From: Armatimonadota bacterium
GTDB lineage: Bacteria; Armatimonadota; UBA10988
DNA: 37,811 nucleotides
Reading direction: 5' to 3'
NCBI GenBank assembly: GCA_016235455.1
Contig: JACRKZ010000148.1
Span: forward strand, 1 to 37,811
This document shows positions 7,802 to 15,419 of this stretch, piece by piece (the stretch's first letter is position 1; each line of letters starts with the position of its first letter). The notes below the pieces were generated by a model. The model saw nothing but the letters and a program-made list of their open reading frames with translations, was not told the DNA's origin and made no database searches. The translations under genes were made by a program, and so were the position numbers.

Positions 7802-8308
7802 ATGAGAACAGTGCGCTTGCTTCCCCTGGTTGTGCTCTGCCTGCTCAGCGCCAGCGCCTGGGCGCTGAAGGTTGGCGACACCCCACCGGCTCTCACCGTG
7901 ACGCCGGCCAACCGGGCCGACGCCAAACCCGTCGACCTCGTGGCCGCGAACAAGGGCGATTGCGCCATTCTGTTCGTTACGTTCGAGACGCTCACCACCG
8001 ACAACGCCGCCAAGCTGACGGTGCTGACTGACGAGCTGTACAAGATCATGCGCAAGGGCGACGAGGACGACCTGCGGTTGTCCATCGTGGTCCTGGGCGA
8101 GGGCGACACTTTCGACGAGGACGTCAAGGAGTTCGCCGAGAAGGTCAAGCTGGCCCTGCCGATCTCGCCTTTGAAGGTGGATGACAAGGAACTGGCGGCG
8201 TGGGACATCCCCAAGGACCCGTCCGTCTTCACCGTGCTCGCCGGCGGCAAGGTCGAGAAGATCATCACCGACTACGACGCCATGGTCAAGGAACTGAGCG
8301 GGAAGTAG
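7802..8308 (+). CDS. Secreted thioredoxin-fold/redoxin-like protein lacking active-site cysteines
   Basis: 168 residues with a signal peptide (MRTVRLLPLVVLCLLSASAWA). The mature protein starts LKVGDTPPALTVTP, the usual opening of AhpC/TlpA-type redoxins (xVGdxaPxf), continues with a strand CAILFVTFETLTTDN where the Cys-containing loop should be, and ends with DPSVFTVLAGGKVEKI, like the cis-Pro and last strand region. No CxxC or peroxidatic Cys is present in that loop; the only mature Cys is in GDCAIL. A structural or binding role is more likely than catalysis. AAGGA lies 6 nt before the ATG. The 155 bp upstream contain a weak promoter-like pair, TTAAGT at 7721 and GATATA at 7743. Confidence 0.6.
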   Translation: MRTVRLLPLVVLCLLSASAWALKVGDTPPALTVTPANRADAKPVDLVAANKGDCAILFVTFETLTTDNAAKLTVLTDELYKIMRKGDEDDLRLSIVVLGEGDTFDEDVKEFAEKVKLALPISPLKVDDKELAAWDIPKDPSVFTVLAGGKVEKIITDYDAMVKELSGK

Positions 8309-8390
8309 GCGACTCCGCCTGCTCCAACCTAGGTTGCCATCGCCCTTGAAGCGGCCCAATGCGCGTCGAGGCGACGATGAGAAGACCCGC

Positions 8391-8518
8391 CGCGGAGTTG
8401 GCAACAGCTCCGCGACCCGTCCAGGCCGCTCCGCGCCGAGTACCCACGGCGCGAGCGGCCTGGCCCCTTTGGGGCGTGCCGCCTACCACCTCAACGGGGC
8501 CGCAACCCTTTCCGGTGG
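8391..8518 (+). other. Multi-hairpin non-coding region upstream of beta-helix gene 1
   Basis: The 330 bp between 8308 and 8639 have no convincing gene but hold consecutive stems: 8391-8399 with 8406-8414 (9 bp, one G-U, 6-nt loop); 8421-8438 with 8447-8463 (17 bp, one bulged C at 8431, 8-nt loop); 8464-8467 with 8471-8474 (4 bp); and 8486-8490 with 8514-8518 (5 bp, with inner GGG/CCC pairing possible). A 12-bp palindrome caacctaggttg lies earlier at 8325-8336. The long stem has no T-run. It could end the upstream transcript, be a structured leader of the beta-helix mRNA, or be a mobile palindrome. Confidence 0.5.
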
Positions 8519-8638
8519 GAGGACTTGGCCGCAAGCGCCCGAACACGTCCGGAAGCCTGTCGGGGTCACGAGGCGCGAGGGTGGGCGACGGGGTCGGCAG
8601 CTCCGCGCCGCCGACCAGCCAGTCCGCGGAGAACGAGC

Positions 8639-11089
8639 ATGAAGTCGGCCATCTGGGCGGTCATCCTGGTCTGGTGGGCCATGGCGGCCGGTGCCACGGA
8701 GTGGTACGTCGCGCCAGCCGGCCAGGATGCCGGCGCCGGCACACGCGCCGCGCCGTTCGCCACCATCGGGCGCGCGGCGACGGTGGCCCAACCCGGCGAC
8801 ACCGTGCGTGTGGCCGCCGGCGTCTACCGCGAAACGGTACGACCTGCGCGCGGCGGCGCGGCGGGCCGGCCGGTGCGCTACCTGGCCGACGGACAGGTGA
8901 CGGTCGACGGCTGCGACCCGCTGCGTGGCACGTGGCAGCGCGACGGGCAGCGCTGGACGCTGACCACGGATCAGCGCTTCGTGCAGCTCTTCTGTGACGA
9001 TCGCCCGATGATCGAGGCCCGCTGGCCGAATGCTCCGCTGGACGACCCGATGGCCATGCCGCGGGCGTCGGCCGGGCCCGGCACCGACTACACCGTGCTG
9101 CGCGACCCGCGGCTGCCGCCGGGCGACTGGAACGGGGCCATCGTGCTGCTCTGGCCCGGCTCGCGCTGGAGCAACTACACGCGCCGCGTGACCAACTACC
9201 AGCCCGGCAGCGGCTTCGATTTCGACCAGACGCTGGAACGCGCGACCAAGGACAAGTTCCATCAGGAGGATCCGTACCGCCCGCGAGCCGGCAACCCGTA
9301 CCTGCTCTATGGGTGTCTGGCCGCCCTGGACGCGCCGGGCGAGTGGCTGCTCGACGAGCGCGGCAAGCTGTCGTTCATGACGCCCGATGGTCGCCCGCCG
9401 AGCGCGCATGAGCTGACCGTCAAGCAGCGCTCGTTGGCGTTCGACCTCCACGGCCTCCGGTTCGTCGAGTTGACCGGGTTCCGCATCCGCGGTGCGGCCT
9501 TCGACCTGACCGACGCCGAGGACTGCCGCGTGGTCGGCTGCCACTTGCGCTGGGTCGACCAGGTGCGCGAGTACACCGGCGGCCGGGTGCCGGCGTCGGG
9601 CTGCGTGGTCACGGGTCGCAACAACGAGATCCGCCACTGCAGCTTCGGCCAGTCGCCGCTGACCATGCTGCGCATCGGCGGGCGCGACAACCGGCTGCTG
9701 GACAGCGTGCTGTTCAACCTCAACACGCTGGGCTCCGATCGCGGTGGGCTGGACCTGGGCGGGTCGGACGGCACGCTGGTCAGCCGTTGCACGCTCGGTC
9801 GCACGGGCCGCGACACCATCGTGCATCACGGCGCGCGGCACCAGCGCATCGAGTATTGCGAGCTGTGGCAGACCAACCTGCTCAACAACGACTCCGGCGC
9901 GATCTACTGCTGGAGCACCGACGGTCAGGGCGGCGTGATCGCCTACAACTGGATCCACGACAACCTGGGTGATTCCACGGTCGGCGTGTACTTGGACAAC
10001 TTCTCGCGCAACTTCGTGGTCCACCACAACCTGATCTGGAACTCGTCGGGCAGTGGCATCCGGCTCAACTCCGACGCGGTGGGCCATCTGGTCAGCAACA
10101 ACACCGTGCTGCGCTCGCGCGAGCCGTTCGGCACCTACTGCTACGCGGCCTACCGGCCGACCATGGCGGGCACGCGCATCGTCAACAACCTGGTCGACCA
10201 GCGGCTCCGCCTGAGCGACCCGGCGTGGTTCGTGCAGGGCGAGCTGGGCCCGGAGATCAGCCACAACCTGGTGGCCGCGGTCGGCGCGGACGGCGTGCCC
10301 GTGGCCGGCTCGGCGGCGCTTGGCGCGGGCCTGGCGGTGCCGGGCGTGACCGACGGCGTGACCGGCAAGGCGCCCGATGTCGGCGCCTATCAGGCCGACG
10401 GCCCGCGCTGGACGGCGGGCGCCGGCTGGCATCCGGCGGACGAGCCCCGGCAGCAGCCGTACAACCTGACCTTCGCTCCGCTGCCGCCGCTCACCGCGCG
10501 GACCATGCTGACCGACGGCCTGCAGCTCTGGCTCGACGGCGCCGACGAGGCGACGGTCAGCCGTGACGCCACCGGCCGGGTCAGCGCGTGGGCCGACAAG
10601 TCGCCGGCCCGGCGGCGCCTGACGGCCGGCCCGGGCTTCAGCTACGTCGCCGCCGGTCTGGCCGGTCAGGGCGTGGTGCGCGGCGCGGGTCAGTCGGCGC
10701 TGACCGTCGGCACGATCCGCGCGGGGCTGGGCCCGGTGGCGGCGTTCGTCGTGGCTCAGGGCCTGACCGCAGGCGGGCCGAGCTGGCAGCGGCTGTGCGG
10801 CGCGTGGGTCGGTGACGAAGCCCGCCAGGACTGGGTTGAGCCGAGCTGGCAGCTCGGCCGGCCGGGCGGGGCCACCCCGGCCGCGTTCGCGCCGCAGCTC
10901 TACACCTTCGTGCGGCCCCGCGGCTACACGCTGGACCATGTGGTGGTGTTCGGCCCGGGCACTGGCAGCGCGCAGTACCACGCTGGCGACATCGCCGAGC
11001 TGCTGCTGTATGACCGCGCCCTGTCCGCGGCAGAGGTGGATGCCGTAACGCTCTATTTGACGCACAAATGGCGCTTGGCCGAGGGGTAG
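8639..11089 (+). CDS. Secreted right-handed parallel beta-helix protein with C-terminal LamG/concanavalin-like domain
   Basis: 816 residues. ATG at 8639 with GGAGA upstream and a signal peptide (MKSAIWAVILVWWAMAAGA). The mature protein opens with WYVAPAGQDAGAGTRAAPFATI (the DUF1565-type start of many secreted beta-helix proteins), followed by a beta-helix to about residue 600 with parallel-coil signatures such as HNLIWNSSGSGIRLNSDAVGH and NNTVLRS. The last 190 residues (from LQLWLDGADEATVS to YLTHKWRL) match a concanavalin/LamG-like jelly roll, usually a glycan-binding or adhesion module. Proteins of this type include polysaccharide lyases and epimerases; no catalytic set could be assigned. 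It is the first gene of a six-gene plus-strand run and is preceded by a structured non-coding stretch. Confidence 0.8.
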   Translation: MKSAIWAVILVWWAMAAGATEWYVAPAGQDAGAGTRAAPFATIGRAATVAQPGDTVRVAAGVYRETVRPARGGAAGRPVRYLADGQVTVDGCDPLRGTWQRDGQRWTLTTDQRFVQLFCDDRPMIEARWPNAPLDDPMAMPRASAGPGTDYTVLRDPRLPPGDWNGAIVLLWPGSRWSNYTRRVTNYQPGSGFDFDQTLERATKDKFHQEDPYRPRAGNPYLLYGCLAALDAPGEWLLDERGKLSFMTPDGRPPSAHELTVKQRSLAFDLHGLRFVELTGFRIRGAAFDLTDAEDCRVVGCHLRWVDQVREYTGGRVPASGCVVTGRNNEIRHCSFGQSPLTMLRIGGRDNRLLDSVLFNLNTLGSDRGGLDLGGSDGTLVSRCTLGRTGRDTIVHHGARHQRIEYCELWQTNLLNNDSGAIYCWSTDGQGGVIAYNWIHDNLGDSTVGVYLDNFSRNFVVHHNLIWNSSGSGIRLNSDAVGHLVSNNTVLRSREPFGTYCYAAYRPTMAGTRIVNNLVDQRLRLSDPAWFVQGELGPEISHNLVAAVGADGVPVAGSAALGAGLAVPGVTDGVTGKAPDVGAYQADGPRWTAGAGWHPADEPRQQPYNLTFAPLPPLTARTMLTDGLQLWLDGADEATVSRDATGRVSAWADKSPARRRLTAGPGFSYVAAGLAGQGVVRGAGQSALTVGTIRAGLGPVAAFVVAQGLTAGGPSWQRLCGAWVGDEARQDWVEPSWQLGRPGGATPAAFAPQLYTFVRPRGYTLDHVVVFGPGTGSAQYHAGDIAELLLYDRALSAAEVDAVTLYLTHKWRLAEG

Positions 11090-11154
11090 GGCGCCGGGAA
11101 CCACCGATCCACTTGCCTCCTCCGCGCACGTTCCTGCCGAAATCGGCCGAGCGA

Positions 11155-11182
11155 TTCCAGCCCGCTCGCGTCGTGCTAGGAT
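11155..11182 (+). promoter_or_regulatory. Weak promoter candidate with extended -10 before the FAD oxidoreductase gene
   Basis: TTCCAG (11155-11160), 16-nt spacer, TAGGAT (11177-11182), with TGC directly before the -10 hexamer (an extended -10). It lies in the 112-bp gap between beta-helix gene 1 and the oxidoreductase gene; the start codon follows 19 nt after the -10. The -35 match is poor. Confidence 0.25.
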
Positions 11183-11201
11183 AGTCATCAGTGAGCGAAC
11201 C

Positions 11202-13562
11202 ATGAACCGAATCGCATGTGCACTGACCCTTCTTCTCGTCTCGCTGGCGCCAGTGACCGCGCAGACCGTGCTGGTCGAGGCCGAGCAGTTCGCCGACCTC
11301 GGCGGCTGGGACCTGGACCAGCAGTGCATGGACCAGATGGGCTCGCCCTATCTGCTGGCCCATGGCCTCGGCGTGCCGGTCAAGGACGCAGTTACCACGG
11401 TCACACTGCCCAAGGCGGGCACCTACCATGTCTGGGCACGCACTCGTGACTGGGTAGCGCCGTGGCAGGCCAAGGGCGCCCCGGGGCGGTTCCAGTTGCT
11501 GGTCGATGGCCAGGCGCTGGCCACCACGTTCGGCACCGAGGGCGCCGAATGGCACTGGCAGGACGGCGGCACGGTCAAGCTCGGCGCCCAGGCCAAGCTC
11601 GCGCTGCACGACCTGACCGGCTTCGAGGGCCGCTGCGATGCGCTGGTGCTGTCCGCCGACAAGGGCTTTGTGCCGCCGGCGGGCAAGGACGCGCTGGCCG
11701 CATGGCGCCGCACGGCGTTGGGTCTGCCCGAGCAGCCCGAGCAGGGCGGCACGTTCGACCTGGTGGTGGTCGGCGGCGGCATCGCCGGCACGTCGGCGGC
11801 GGTGTCGGCGGCGCGCCAGGGCATTCGTGTCGCGCTCATCCAGGACCGGCCCGTGCTGGGCGGCAATGGCAGCTCCGAGGTGCGCGTCTGGCCCGAAGGC
11901 CGTACACGCCAGCGCCCCTGGCGGCATGTGGGCGACATCGTCGAGGAGCTGACACCCGCTAAGACGCCCGGCGACGCCAACGCCGGCCGCGGCGCCATCT
12001 TCGCCGACCAGCGCAAGCTCGACATCGTGGCCAAGGAGCCGCGCATCACGCTCCTGCTTGAGCAGCGGGTCAATGGCGTGGAGGTGCGCGACGGCCGCAT
12101 CACCGCCGTCATCGCCCAGAACGTGCGCTCCGCCAAGCGCCTGCGCATCGCTGGGCGGCTGTTCGCCGACTGCACCGGCGACGGCACGGTGGGCTATCTG
12201 GCCGGCGCGGACTACGAGGTGTCCAAGGAAGGCGTCATGGGTTCGAGCAACCTGTGGAACGTCCTGGACCAGGCCGACCCCGCGCAGGTCCTGCGGTGTG
12301 AGTGCAAGGACAAGGACGCGCTGTCCATCGCTGTGCAGCAGGGCCAGAAGGAAGCGCCGTTCCCCCGCTGTCCGTGGGCGCTGGACCTGCATGACAAGTC
12401 CTTCCCCGGCCGCAAGCAGAGCGCCGGCCAATGGTCCGGCACCGGGCTGGGCAACCTGGGCGGCTGGTTCTGGGAGAGTGGGTTCGACAAGGACCAGGTG
12501 GCCGATATCGAGCTGATCCGCGACAACAACTTCCGCGCCATGTATGGCGCCTGGGACACGCTCAAGAACGTGGACAAGCTCTACCCGAACCATCGGCTGG
12601 GCTGGGCGGCCTACATCGCCGGCAAGCGCGAGTCGCGGCGGCTGCTGGGCGATGTCATCCTTACCGGCGGTGACTTCCGCGACGGCAAGGTCTACCCCGA
12701 CGCCTGCTTCCCGTGCTCGTGGCACATCGATGTCCATTCGCCCGACCCCCGCTACACCGCGGGCAACAAGGGGCAGGAGTTCATCTCGCTGGCCACGCAA
12801 GGCAAGGACTACACCTACAACGGCATCTATTGGGCGCCCTACCGCTCGCTCTACAGCCGCAACATCGCCAACCTGTTCATGGCCGGGCGCGATATCAGCG
12901 CCACGCGCGAAGCGCTGGGCGCCACGCGGGTCATGCGCACCACGGGCATGATGGGCGAGATCGTGGGCAAGGCGGCCTACCTCTGCGTCCGCCACGACGT
13001 GCTGCCGCGCGGCGTCTATGAGACGCGGCTCGACGGGCTCAAGGAGCTAATGGCTCAGCCCGGTCCCATGCGCCGCGAGACGCTCGACGGCCCGCTGGCC
13101 CTGCCGCCGGGAGCGACGATCAGCAACTTCGTCGGCGCGGGCCTCGACCCCAAGAGCCTGCCCGGCATCGTGGTTGATGACGAGCAGGCCGACCTGACCT
13201 CGGGCTGGAGCGACACCGGCACGCTGACCGGCTTCGTCGGCAGCGGCTACTACTACGCGAGCGACGAGAAGGCGACCGCGCGCTTCCCCTTCCAGGTCAA
13301 GGAGAGCGGCACCTACGAGGTGCGCCTGGCCTGGCAGCCGCATGTCAACCGCGCCAAGGCGCTGCCAGTGACCATCCTCACCGCCGACGGCGAGAAGGTG
13401 GTCAAGGTCGATCAGACCAAGCCGCCCACGGGCGACAAGGGCTTTGGCGTGCTGGGCCAGTACCGCTTCGAGGCGGGCCGGCCGGCGTGGGTGCTGCTGA
13501 CGTGCGCCGGCGCCCAAGGCGCGGTACACTGTGATGCGATCCAGGTGGTGAAGGTGCCATGA
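11202..13562 (+). CDS. Exported FAD-dependent oxidoreductase with N-terminal CBM-like and C-terminal golvesin-like domains
   Basis: 786 residues. A Sec-type signal peptide (MNRIACALTLLLVSLAPVTA) has no twin Arg. Residues 22-150 form a beta-sandwich (VLVEAEQFADLGGW...YHVWARTRDW), like carbohydrate-binding modules that start with EAE. The Rossmann motif DLVVVGGGIAGTSAA is at 186-200, followed by GGNGSSEVRVWPEG, typical of the FAD_oxidored (PF12831) family; DCTGDGTVGYLAG and MAGRDISATREALGATRVMRTTG are further FAD contacts. The last 110 or so residues (from VDDEQADLTSGWSD to HCDAIQVVKV) match the golvesin C-terminal-like fold. PVC-type genomes have many such enzymes of unknown substrate. The gene overlaps the next one by ATGA (13559-13562), so the two are probably translated together. 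Confidence 0.85.
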   Translation: MNRIACALTLLLVSLAPVTAQTVLVEAEQFADLGGWDLDQQCMDQMGSPYLLAHGLGVPVKDAVTTVTLPKAGTYHVWARTRDWVAPWQAKGAPGRFQLLVDGQALATTFGTEGAEWHWQDGGTVKLGAQAKLALHDLTGFEGRCDALVLSADKGFVPPAGKDALAAWRRTALGLPEQPEQGGTFDLVVVGGGIAGTSAAVSAARQGIRVALIQDRPVLGGNGSSEVRVWPEGRTRQRPWRHVGDIVEELTPAKTPGDANAGRGAIFADQRKLDIVAKEPRITLLLEQRVNGVEVRDGRITAVIAQNVRSAKRLRIAGRLFADCTGDGTVGYLAGADYEVSKEGVMGSSNLWNVLDQADPAQVLRCECKDKDALSIAVQQGQKEAPFPRCPWALDLHDKSFPGRKQSAGQWSGTGLGNLGGWFWESGFDKDQVADIELIRDNNFRAMYGAWDTLKNVDKLYPNHRLGWAAYIAGKRESRRLLGDVILTGGDFRDGKVYPDACFPCSWHIDVHSPDPRYTAGNKGQEFISLATQGKDYTYNGIYWAPYRSLYSRNIANLFMAGRDISATREALGATRVMRTTGMMGEIVGKAAYLCVRHDVLPRGVYETRLDGLKELMAQPGPMRRETLDGPLALPPGATISNFVGAGLDPKSLPGIVVDDEQADLTSGWSDTGTLTGFVGSGYYYASDEKATARFPFQVKESGTYEVRLAWQPHVNRAKALPVTILTADGEKVVKVDQTKPPTGDKGFGVLGQYRFEAGRPAWVLLTCAGAQGAVHCDAIQVVKVP

Positions 13563-15217
13563 CCCGACTGATTCGCGCTGGACTGTTGCTGCTGGCCGTG
13601 CTCACGGCCGGGCCGACGCTGGCGCGGGTCAAGCTGGTGGAGCTGGGCTGGGACATCCCCAGCACCGCCTTCCTGCGCGCTCACTGGCAGCGCATGGAAC
13701 GCGAGGCGCCGTTCGACGGCGTGGTGTTCAGCGCCGAGGCCAAGGACGACCAGGGCCGACCGATCAGCAGCGAGGCCGCCTGGGGACCCGAACGCTGGCA
13801 GCGAGCCTGGTTCGACGCCGCGCTGGCCGACCTCAAGTCCTGCCGCTTCACACGCTTCACTGACAACTTCGTGCGGCTCAACGCCTCGCCCAAGGCCGTG
13901 TCCTGGGACGACGACGCGGGCTGGACGGCCATGGCCGAGAAGGCGGCGATCCTGGCCTGGCTGGCCCGCGGTGGCGGCGCCAAGGGCATCGCCTTCGACG
14001 TCGAGCCGTATGGCTCCAACCAGTGGCAGTGGGATTCAGCCGCGAAGACCTCGTTCGCCGAAACCAGCGCGACCGCGCGGCGGCGTGGCGCTCAGCTCGG
14101 TCGAGCGATCGCCGCCGAGATGCCCAACGCCGTGGTGATGACACTGTTCGCCAACAGCGTGCTGAGCCATGTCGGCCGCTCGGCCGATCCGCAGGCACTG
14201 CTGGCCAAGGAAGGGTACGGTCTGCTGCCCGCCTTCTTCGACGGCCTGTTGTCCGCCGCGCCGCCGGAGATGGCCCTGGTCGACGGGTGCGAGAACGGCT
14301 ACTACCTGGACAGCGCCGAAGCCTATCAGCGCGCCGCGCTGGAGATGAAGGGCTGGCAGGGGCCGTCGCTGGCTCTCGTCTCGCCGGCCAACCGCGCCCG
14401 CTACCGCCAGCAGGTGCAGGCCGGATTCGGCTTCTACCTGGACATGTTCATCAACCCCGAGGGCCACACCTACTACCGCGGCCCGCTGGACGGCTCGCGG
14501 CTCCGGCGGCTGACCCGCAACCTCACCGCCGCGCGCGACGCCGCCGACGAGTATGTCTGGGTCTATGGCGAGCAATGCCGCTGGTGGAGCGATCTGGCGC
14601 CATGGCGCGAGGCGGATCTGGCCAAGACCGCTGGCCGTGGCAAGCACTGGGAAGAGGCGCTGCCGGGCATCACGCGGGCCATCGACCGCATCCGCGATCT
14701 GGAGGGCTCGGCGCTGGCCGAGCTGGCGACGAGCAAGCCGCCCAACCTGCTGGCCAACCCCGACCTGGCCCAAGGCCCCGCCGCCGACCAGACGCTGCCG
14801 ACCGGCTGGTCGGCCTGGCAGTATGAGAAGGAGCCGACCGGCACCTTCGCCTGGGACAAGACCGTCGGCGACGGCTCGGCGCGCGCGACCAAGGTCACCT
14901 GGGGCTGCTTCCTGCAGGGTGTCGAGGCTCAGCCTGGCGCGGTCTACCTGGTGGAGGCGCGCTGTCGCCGGCAGGGCAGCGGCAGTCCGGCGCTGACCGT
15001 CCGCTGGCAGACCGCCGAGCACCGCTGGACCCGCGAGCCCGACGACCGCACCTTCGCCTTCGGCGCCGCGGTCGATGGCTGGCAGTTTGCGCGCGGCGTG
15101 GTTACCGCGCCCGACGGCATCGGCCGGCTGGTGGTCCTGCTCGACATCCGCGGCCAGCGCGACGACCAGAGCCAGGTCTGGTTCGACGCCGTCCGGCTGC
15201 ATCGCCTGGCCGACTGA
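13559..15217 (+). CDS. Secreted TIM-barrel glycosidase-like protein with C-terminal carbohydrate-binding-like domain
   Basis: 552 residues with a signal peptide (MTRLIRAGLLLLAVLTAGPTLA). The N-terminal 370 or so residues follow a barrel pattern: VKLVELGWDIPST, FDGVVFSAEAKD, GIAFDVEPYGSNQW, VVMTLFANS, MALVDGCENGYYL, YVWVYGEQCRWW. Acidic residues at strand ends (DVEPYG near 149 and YGEQC near 339) are possible catalytic carboxylates, as in glycoside hydrolases of clan A or related barrels; I recognise no named family. From LLANPDLAQGPAADQTLPTGW to the end lies a jelly-roll module like CBM4/9/22-type binding domains. Translation is coupled to the FAD oxidoreductase by the ATGA overlap, so the two products probably act on the same substrate outside the cytoplasm. 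Confidence 0.65.
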   Translation: MTRLIRAGLLLLAVLTAGPTLARVKLVELGWDIPSTAFLRAHWQRMEREAPFDGVVFSAEAKDDQGRPISSEAAWGPERWQRAWFDAALADLKSCRFTRFTDNFVRLNASPKAVSWDDDAGWTAMAEKAAILAWLARGGGAKGIAFDVEPYGSNQWQWDSAAKTSFAETSATARRRGAQLGRAIAAEMPNAVVMTLFANSVLSHVGRSADPQALLAKEGYGLLPAFFDGLLSAAPPEMALVDGCENGYYLDSAEAYQRAALEMKGWQGPSLALVSPANRARYRQQVQAGFGFYLDMFINPEGHTYYRGPLDGSRLRRLTRNLTAARDAADEYVWVYGEQCRWWSDLAPWREADLAKTAGRGKHWEEALPGITRAIDRIRDLEGSALAELATSKPPNLLANPDLAQGPAADQTLPTGWSAWQYEKEPTGTFAWDKTVGDGSARATKVTWGCFLQGVEAQPGAVYLVEARCRRQGSGSPALTVRWQTAEHRWTREPDDRTFAFGAAVDGWQFARGVVTAPDGIGRLVVLLDIRGQRDDQSQVWFDAVRLHRLAD

Positions 15218-15223
15218 ACACTC

Positions 15224-15386
15224 CCGTGGTGTCCCCGCCACGGCGTCGGTCGGAGCCCGCCTTCGCCGGCCAAACGCCGATCCTGCGATGGTCGTGCCGA
15301 TAGAGCGCCTTGGTGACGGCCGCCGTGCGGGTCACCCAACCTCACACTCCGCCACGCGCCGCACAGCGCCGGGGAGGCCCCGGCGC
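15224..15386 (+). other. Three hairpins in the leader of beta-helix gene 2
   Basis: The 202-bp gap 15218-15419 holds three stems: ccgtgg/ccacgg (15224-15229 with 15238-15243), ggtgac/gtcacc (15312-15317 with 15331-15336, with inner ccgc/gcgg), and a perfect 9-bp stem gcgccgggg/ccccggcgc (15366-15374 with 15378-15386) with a 3-nt loop, 33 nt before the GTG start. No T-run follows. These may be a terminator for the upstream genes or leader structure for the downstream gene. Confidence 0.45.
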
Positions 15387-15419
15387 ATCCACGGCGAAAG
15401 GGCCAGCGGAGAGCCTGTC

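Noticed and set aside
8483..11329. Very long open frame (over 900 codons) on the minus strand across beta-helix gene 1
   Set aside because: Antisense to a gene with clear signal peptide and beta-helix repeats; long antisense frames are common in G+C-rich coding DNA, and its product is Arg/Ala/Val-rich with no domain.
10638..12995. Minus-strand frame of 785 codons under the FAD oxidoreductase gene
   Set aside because: Shadow of the plus-strand oxidoreductase, which has FAD motifs and coupled translation with the next gene.
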